A stretch of DNA of 64,000 nt from Sciscionella marina DSM 45152 (lineage in GTDB: Bacteria > Actinomycetota > Actinomycetes > Mycobacteriales > Pseudonocardiaceae): positions 281-64,280 of the forward strand of contig NZ_KB905401.1 in NCBI RefSeq assembly GCF_000379465.1, in the 5' to 3' direction. Under the pieces are notes generated by a model. That model saw only the letters and a list, made by a program, of their open reading frames with translations. It ran no database searches and was not told the DNA's origin. A program made the translations under genes and the position numbers. Below are positions 59,625 to 64,000 of this stretch, piece after piece. The number at the start of each line of letters is the position of its first letter. Within the stretch, counting starts at the first letter, position 1.

Positions 59625-61374
59625 GAGCCTGTTGCAAAATTGGCGGGTCGCTGGGCCGTTGTGTGCTTGTCGGAGACGATGATGGTTGCATGGCTCGTGG
59701 GTATCGTCCGGTGGTGCGGGATCAGGTGTTTTTGCTGCCGCCGGATATGCGGGAGTGGCTGTCTGAGGACCATTTGGTGTGGTTCGTGTTGGAGATCGTC
59801 GATCAGCTGGATCGCTCGGCGCTGCATGCTTGGCATCCTCACCTGGGGGCGGGGCGAGCGGCGTATGACCCGGACATGCTCTTGGCGTTGCTGATTTATG
59901 CCTACTGTCAAGGGGTCCGCTCGTCGCGGCAGATCGAGCGGTTGTGTGGCACGGACGTGGCGTTTCGGGTGTTGTGCGCGCAGGATTCGCCGGATCACAC
60001 CACGATCGCTCGATTCCGTGCTGAGGCGGGCGAAGCGTTTACCGATCTGTTCGCGCAGGTGTTGATGATCGCCGCGCAGGCGGGGTTGGGGCGGTTCGGC
60101 ACGGTCGCGATCGATGGCACCAAGATCGCCGCGAACGCCTCGGTCGACGCGAACCGGGGTCAGGAGTGGTTGGCCCGTCGCGCCGTGGGCATCGTGGCCG
60201 AGGCGGAGGGCAGGGACGCGGTCGAGGACGCCGCAGCCGCGCAGACAGGCAAGGACGACCGATCGGATCGTGTCGGGGTCAAGGTGGGTGATCGCACCCG
60301 GCGGGCCGAGCGGATCCGGGCCGCGGCGGAAGAAGTGGCGGCCCAGCAGCACAGGCGCGCACGTGCCGACGAGGAACATGAGGAGGCGGCGTTGGCGCGA
60401 CGGCGCCGGTCCGAGAACGGGCAGCCAGTGGTTGGGCGGATCCCGAACGGTCCGCATCGACTCGCCGAAGCACGCGCCCACCTGGCACGGGAGATCGCGG
60501 CGCATCAGGCCAAACTCGACCGGTACGCCGCGTTGATTGCTGCAGGCAAGAAACCGATGGGGCGCCCACCGGTGCCGATGGACGACAGTACCCGAGTGCA
60601 GCGGGCCAGGCGCGTGGTCGGCAACGCCGAAGCCGCCGCAGAAGACTCGGCCTCCGAGGACGGACGTCGCGTGTCGTCGGCGAAGCGGTTACCGAACATG
60701 GTGGCGAACACGACCGACCCCACGTCGCGGATCATGCCGACCCGCAAGGGATACCTGCAGGGCTACAACGCCCACGTCGCGGTCACTGGCGATCAACTGA
60801 TCGTCGCTGTCCACCTCGGACAGTCCACGAATGACCAGCACTGCTTCCCGCCGATGATGCGCACCGCGCAGCAGGTCGCAGCACGGTTGCACACCCGCAC
60901 CGGCAACGCCTGCCATGTGATCGGCACGGTACTCGCCGACGCCGGATACGACAGCGATGCGAACCTGACCGTCGCAGGACCCGACCGGCTCATCGCACTG
61001 GGCAAAGGCAGAGATCAAACCCGCACCGCGGCTGCAGAACCCGTACACGGGCCACCACCTGCCGACGCGAGCCCACGTGAGGCCAACCGACACCGGCTGC
61101 GCACCCCCGAGGGCCGAACCTTATACAAACGCCGTGGCGCCACCGTCGAGCCCGGCATCGGCAATCTCAAAAAGATCCTCGATCGGTTCTTACGCCGCGG
61201 TTTGGCCAACGCGACCGGCGAACTCCACCTGGCAGCGACCGCGTTCAACCTCCTCAAGATCCACCGAGCAGCCCAAGCGACCTGAACCACCAGCCCACCA
61301 ACACTCGCACCCGATCGACCCGACAACGAGCGACCTACAGACCCGCACACCACAAACGAATCTGCAACAGGCTC
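59625..61374 (+). mobile_element. IS1182-type insertion sequence
   Basis: A 1750-bp element with terminal inverted repeats GAGCCTGTTGCA at both ends (outer 12 bases identical), flanked by CGTA duplications. It carries one intact transposase gene and interrupts the IS256-type transposase gene. Intact gene and ends suggest a recent insertion. Confidence 0.85.
59690..61285 (+). CDS. IS1182-family transposase
   Basis: A 531-residue transposase. The N-terminus YRPVVRDQVFLLPPDMREWL and the blocks AYDPDMLLALLIYAYCQGVR and GTVAIDGTKIAANAS (first catalytic aspartate) are typical. A charged middle region of about 120 residues follows, then YNAHVAVTGDQLIV, LADAGYDSDANL (second aspartate) and KRRGATVEPGIGNLKKI with the catalytic glutamate. 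All three DDE positions are present. I chose ATG 59690 because conservation begins there. Confidence 0.92.
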   Translation: MARGYRPVVRDQVFLLPPDMREWLSEDHLVWFVLEIVDQLDRSALHAWHPHLGAGRAAYDPDMLLALLIYAYCQGVRSSRQIERLCGTDVAFRVLCAQDSPDHTTIARFRAEAGEAFTDLFAQVLMIAAQAGLGRFGTVAIDGTKIAANASVDANRGQEWLARRAVGIVAEAEGRDAVEDAAAAQTGKDDRSDRVGVKVGDRTRRAERIRAAAEEVAAQQHRRARADEEHEEAALARRRRSENGQPVVGRIPNGPHRLAEARAHLAREIAAHQAKLDRYAALIAAGKKPMGRPPVPMDDSTRVQRARRVVGNAEAAAEDSASEDGRRVSSAKRLPNMVANTTDPTSRIMPTRKGYLQGYNAHVAVTGDQLIVAVHLGQSTNDQHCFPPMMRTAQQVAARLHTRTGNACHVIGTVLADAGYDSDANLTVAGPDRLIALGKGRDQTRTAAAEPVHGPPPADASPREANRHRLRTPEGRTLYKRRGATVEPGIGNLKKILDRFLRRGLANATGELHLAATAFNLLKIHRAAQAT

Positions 61375-62457
61375 CGTAATCGAGGAAGGGCACGAACTCC
61401 GACCATGCGTTCTCCCAGAGCTTGATGATCGCCGGGTAGGAGCGCTCCCACTTTCCGCGCAACTCCGCGAAAGCCTCCAGGGCGGCGGACTCGTTGACTG
61501 CGGTATAGACCGGCTTGAGGTCTTTGGCCAGCTGGTCCCAGTACTTGCGCGAGGCATACCGGAAGGTGTTGCGGATCAGATGCAACACACAGGCCTGCAC
61601 CAGCGCTTGGGGCCAGACGGTGGTGATCGCCTCGGGCAATCCCTTGAGACCGTCGCAGACCACGATGCAGACATCCGCCACGCCCCGGTTCTTCTCAGCT
61701 CCAGCACGCTCATCCAAAATTTCGCTGACTCACCATGCCCGGCGGTGCCGGCCCACAACCCGAGCACGTCCCGACGCCCCTGCAGGTCGACCCCGATCGC
61801 GGCATAGAACGGCCGGTTGCCGACCTGCCCGTCTCGAACCTTCACATAGATCGCGTCGATGAACACCGCCGCATAAACCGGCAGCAACGGCCGGGCACAC
61901 CAGTCGGTCATCTCACCCACGACGCGGTCGGTGATCATGCTGATCCGGTCTTTGGACAACGACGCGCCATAGACCTCAGCGAAGTGCGCGCTGATCTCTC
62001 CGGTCGTCAATCCCTTGGCATACAGAGACAACACCACCGTGTCGACATCACCCAGGCGGCGTTGCCGCTTACGCACGATCACCGGCTCGAACGTGCCGTC
62101 CCGGTCGCGCGGCACCTCGATCGTGACCGGACCGACGTTGTCGGTCAGCACCGTCTTCGCCCGGGCTCCGTTACGAGAGTTACCGCGATCGCGGCCCTCG
62201 GGCGCGTGCTTGTCATAGCCCAGGTGCTCGCTCATCTCCTCATCCAGCGCGGTCTCCAACACCGTCTTGGTCAACAACTTCAGCAACCCGTCCGGGCCGG
62301 TCAGATCCTCACCCCGCGCACGGGCAGCCCGCACCAACTGCCCGATCGCGACACGCTCGGACACCACCTCACGCGGTGGATCCTGCGCAGCGACAGACAC
62401 AGCATCCGAGGCATCATCATCAGCAGGCGACACAGCCGCCAGTATCTCGGTCATCAC
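61375..62457 (-). pseudogene. IS256-type transposase, N-terminal and central part, frameshifted
   Basis: From ATG 62457 the first frame encodes the N-terminal and first catalytic part (VFIDAIYVKVRDGQVGNRPF, GVDLQGRRDVLGLWAG). A one-base shift near 61695 moves the reading to a frame encoding RGVADVCIVVCDGLKGLPEA, HLIRNTFRYASRKYW and WSEFVPFLDY, where the IS1182-type element interrupts it. It therefore carries two lesions, a frameshift and an insertion, and cannot make active transposase. Confidence 0.87.
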
Positions 62458-62520
62458 AGACCTTCCCCGCCAACCTACATTGGCGTGTCAGGCCAGTTAC
62501 ACCGTTTGCCGGACAGTCCC

Positions 62521-62819
62521 CTCTTAGACGGCTTGATCAACAGTTGCCGAATGTTTGGCTTGCGCGGAATGGTGCCCCGGACCGCGGCGTGCAGATGCAT
62601 CGCGAGCCGCTGTTGTGGCTCCACAGCAGCGAAGTACTGCACGTTCCACCCGCACGCGCGGCGCAGGTTCTGTCAGAAACGGTCGACGAGTTCGCCGAAG
62701 TGGATCGCGTCGCGGGCGGCGGAACGGTAGTCGTAGGTGGACGGGTAGACTGGTGTCCCCTCGCCGTACACGCGACCATAGCTGGGCATCGTCAACGTGA
62801 CGAACGTCGGCGACTCGAC
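62521..62819 (-). pseudogene. RepSA-like plasmid replication initiator fragment
   Basis: The minus strand spells FVTLTMPSYGRVYGEGTPV, PSTYDYRSAARDAIHFGELV, a stop codon, then QNLRRACGWNVQYFAAVEPQ and HLHAAVRGTIPRK. This is the central region of actinobacterial rolling-circle replication initiators like RepSA of pSAM2, a class carried by plasmids and integrative elements. The TGA at 62673-62675 stands where family members have tryptophan (RFWQNLRRA). The gene is cut at its 3' side exactly at the IS256-type terminal repeat. 62820-63030 holds no recognisable gene. Confidence 0.7.
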
Positions 62820-63030
62820 AACCGACATCGAAGCAGCTAACAGCGGCGGAACCGCCTCGATCGCCTACGCCAACCGCCCCGCCAAGCGCGCCCGCTTCGG
62901 AACCGCTCCACCCGTTCACGATCATCGACGCCATGGCCGAACTCGCCCCGACATGGCCCCTCGCTGGCTGTGAGGTAGATGTGGATTGAGCGGCCAGAAC
63001 GACGCGATCGGGACGTACTCGACGCGCTGT

Positions 63031-64000
63031 TCAGGCAGAGGTCGGCCTGGCGACGAGGTCGATCGTGAGGTAGTCCATCACCGTCTGGGGATCGCCGGCG
63101 TCGGAGATCAGTCCGACATAGCCGTCGGGGCGGATCAGGACGAGTGTGCGATCGGACGCGCCATATGCGGCTGCGAGGTGGCCTTGGGTGTCGGCGATAT
63201 CGCCAGAACCGGTCAGCTCATCGACGACGTGCAGGACCCTCAAGGCAGTGCCGTGGGCCTCGGCCGTGGTCGCGGACCCGAAGGCAAGGAGCGTGAATCG
63301 TCCGCCTCCGATCAGGTCGAACAGTCGCCGTTGCCCGTCGATTGTGGACAGTCCGGTCGCGTCGGGGGCGCGGTCGCCGGCACGGAGTGCTGCTGCGTCG
63401 TCGCGGTCGTCGCGTGTGAGGGCGGAGCCGCGGTATCCCACGTCGAGCTGGATCGTGCTCGCGTCGCGTCGAGTGGGTACAGCATGCGTCTCTAGTGTCT
63501 GTTTGAGGCGTGTGTTCGAAAGCTCCAGCACATGGGCCGCGATCGGCCGACGCTCGGCCTCATAGGTGTTGAGTAGTTCGAGTTGGGCGCCGCCGTTCAC
63601 GACCGCCGCGAACTTCCACGCGAGGTTGTGCGCATCCTGGATCCCGGTGTTCATTCCCTGCCCGCCGGCGGGCGAGTGGATATGCGCCGCGTCGCCGGCG
63701 AGGAACACGTTCGCGTGACAGTAGTGGTCGGCAAGGCGGACATTGGCGCGCCAGACCGAGGACCACTCCGGTTCATGGAGCCGGATGTCAGTGCGGCCGG
63801 TGCGCCGCTCCAGAGTCTCCTGCATGCTCGCGAGATCGAGCCGGCCTTCCTCTCCGGGCGCCAGGGAGGCCCCGTATTGGAACAGGTCGGTCGAGGGCAA
63901 CGGGCAGAGGCTGAGCATGCCTTCCGGATGCTGCCACGTCAGCCAGGCGCTGCGATCGAGGCCTGAGACCGGAAGATCGGCGAGGGTCATCCGCACGTCC
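63031..64000 (-). CDS. FAD-dependent monooxygenase, C-terminal part (runs off the edge)
   Basis: At least 323 residues of a PheA/TfdB-type flavoprotein monooxygenase. FLAGDAAHIHSPAGGQGMN is the FAD GD motif, followed by NTGIQDAHNLAWKFAAVV and a C-terminal thioredoxin-like domain (GDRAPDATGLSTIDGQ, VLIRPDGYVGLIS). The N-terminal GxGxxG half lies outside the window, as does any partner gene. Visible sequence is intact. It is the fourth intact flavoprotein monooxygenase in the window and has no DUF3500 domain. Confidence 0.87.
   Translation of the reverse strand, partial: DVRMTLADLPVSGLDRSAWLTWQHPEGMLSLCPLPSTDLFQYGASLAPGEEGRLDLASMQETLERRTGRTDIRLHEPEWSSVWRANVRLADHYCHANVFLAGDAAHIHSPAGGQGMNTGIQDAHNLAWKFAAVVNGGAQLELLNTYEAERRPIAAHVLELSNTRLKQTLETHAVPTRRDASTIQLDVGYRGSALTRDDRDDAAALRAGDRAPDATGLSTIDGQRRLFDLIGGGRFTLLAFGSATTAEAHGTALRVLHVVDELTGSGDIADTQGHLAAAYGASDRTLVLIRPDGYVGLISDAGDPQTVMDYLTIDLVARPTSA

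Larger units (their letters stand above)
59331..62520. mobile_element. IS256-type element interrupted by an IS1182-type element
   Basis: The ends are near-perfect inverted repeats of about 29 bases (left GGGAGTGTCCGGTTAACGG continuing to TGTAACTGGC; right, on the other strand, GGGACTGTCCGGCAAACGG and the same continuation). Without the insert (1754 bases including one target copy) the element is about 1436 bp, normal for IS256. The flanks do not show an 8-9 bp target duplication, so one flank has been rearranged. Confidence 0.85.

Overview
The window comes from a high-GC actinomycete. A complete mycofactocin locus, valine and 2-oxoacid catabolic operons, IclR/TetR control and Rhodococcus/Nocardia/Mycobacterium-type insertion sequences suggest a mycolic-acid actinomycete or a close relative. 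The genus cannot be fixed from sequence reading alone. Apart from the valine operon and the mycofactocin locus, most of the window looks like accessory catabolic DNA bounded by insertion sequences and decayed genes. Layout: 1-970 is an IS3 remnant cut by another transposase gene. 1022-6405 (minus) is a five-gene valine/isobutyrate operon (mmsA, acyl-CoA dehydrogenase, hydroxyisobutyryl-CoA hydrolase, mmsB, enoyl-CoA hydratase) with a cobalamin riboswitch in its leader. A pyruvate carboxylase gene fragment lies next to the riboswitch. 6980-7738 is an IclR regulator divergent from a 15 kb plus-strand operon (7988-23395): aldehyde dehydrogenase, hydantoinase/oxoprolinase A and B, SDR, CitE-type lyase, CoA-transferase, MaoC hydratase, acyl-CoA dehydrogenase, MmgE/PrpD protein and 2-oxoacid dehydrogenase E1alpha/E1beta/E2. 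The lyase, CoA-transferase and hydratase are the enzyme set of itaconate/mesaconate-type C5-diacid breakdown to pyruvate and acetyl-CoA.

23396-24540 is a graveyard of CoA-transferase and recombinase fragments. 24578-31077 is the mycofactocin locus (mftR, then mftA-B-C-D-E, an SDR and mftF). 31195-34700 is decayed: IS3 orfA, FAD monooxygenase, RidA, MFS transporter, zinc alcohol dehydrogenase and IS5 fragments, several with frameshifts, one linked to an expanded 13-bp tandem repeat. 34825-36502 is a divergent TetR/oxidoreductase pair.

37175-59320 is the most novel block, a 22 kb catabolic cluster with an IclR regulator. The plus arm (38088-47698) encodes a creatinase-like M24 protein, a bicupin, an FAD monooxygenase fused to a DUF3500 domain, an acetoacetyl-CoA-synthetase-like enzyme (frameshifted), another cupin, a zinc alcohol dehydrogenase and a class II aldolase. 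The minus arm (56609-48170) encodes an SDR, a NIPSNAP-like protein, a second FAD monooxygenase-DUF3500 fusion, an ABM monooxygenase, an MhpA-like hydroxylase, an extradiol dioxygenase, an FAH-family hydrolase and an MBL hydrolase. A ferredoxin/ferredoxin reductase/P450 trio (56817-59320) diverges from the minus arm. A palindrome TCCTG-N5-CAGGA occurs before the plus arm, before the second cupin and twice in the divergent region, so the three transcription units look like one regulon. The substrate is unknown; an aromatic or polycyclic oxygen-rich compound is my inference.

59331-62520 is an IS256-type element with an IS1182-type element nested inside it. It truncates a RepSA-like plasmid replication gene. 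The window ends inside another FAD monooxygenase gene. No tRNA, rRNA or CRISPR array was seen.
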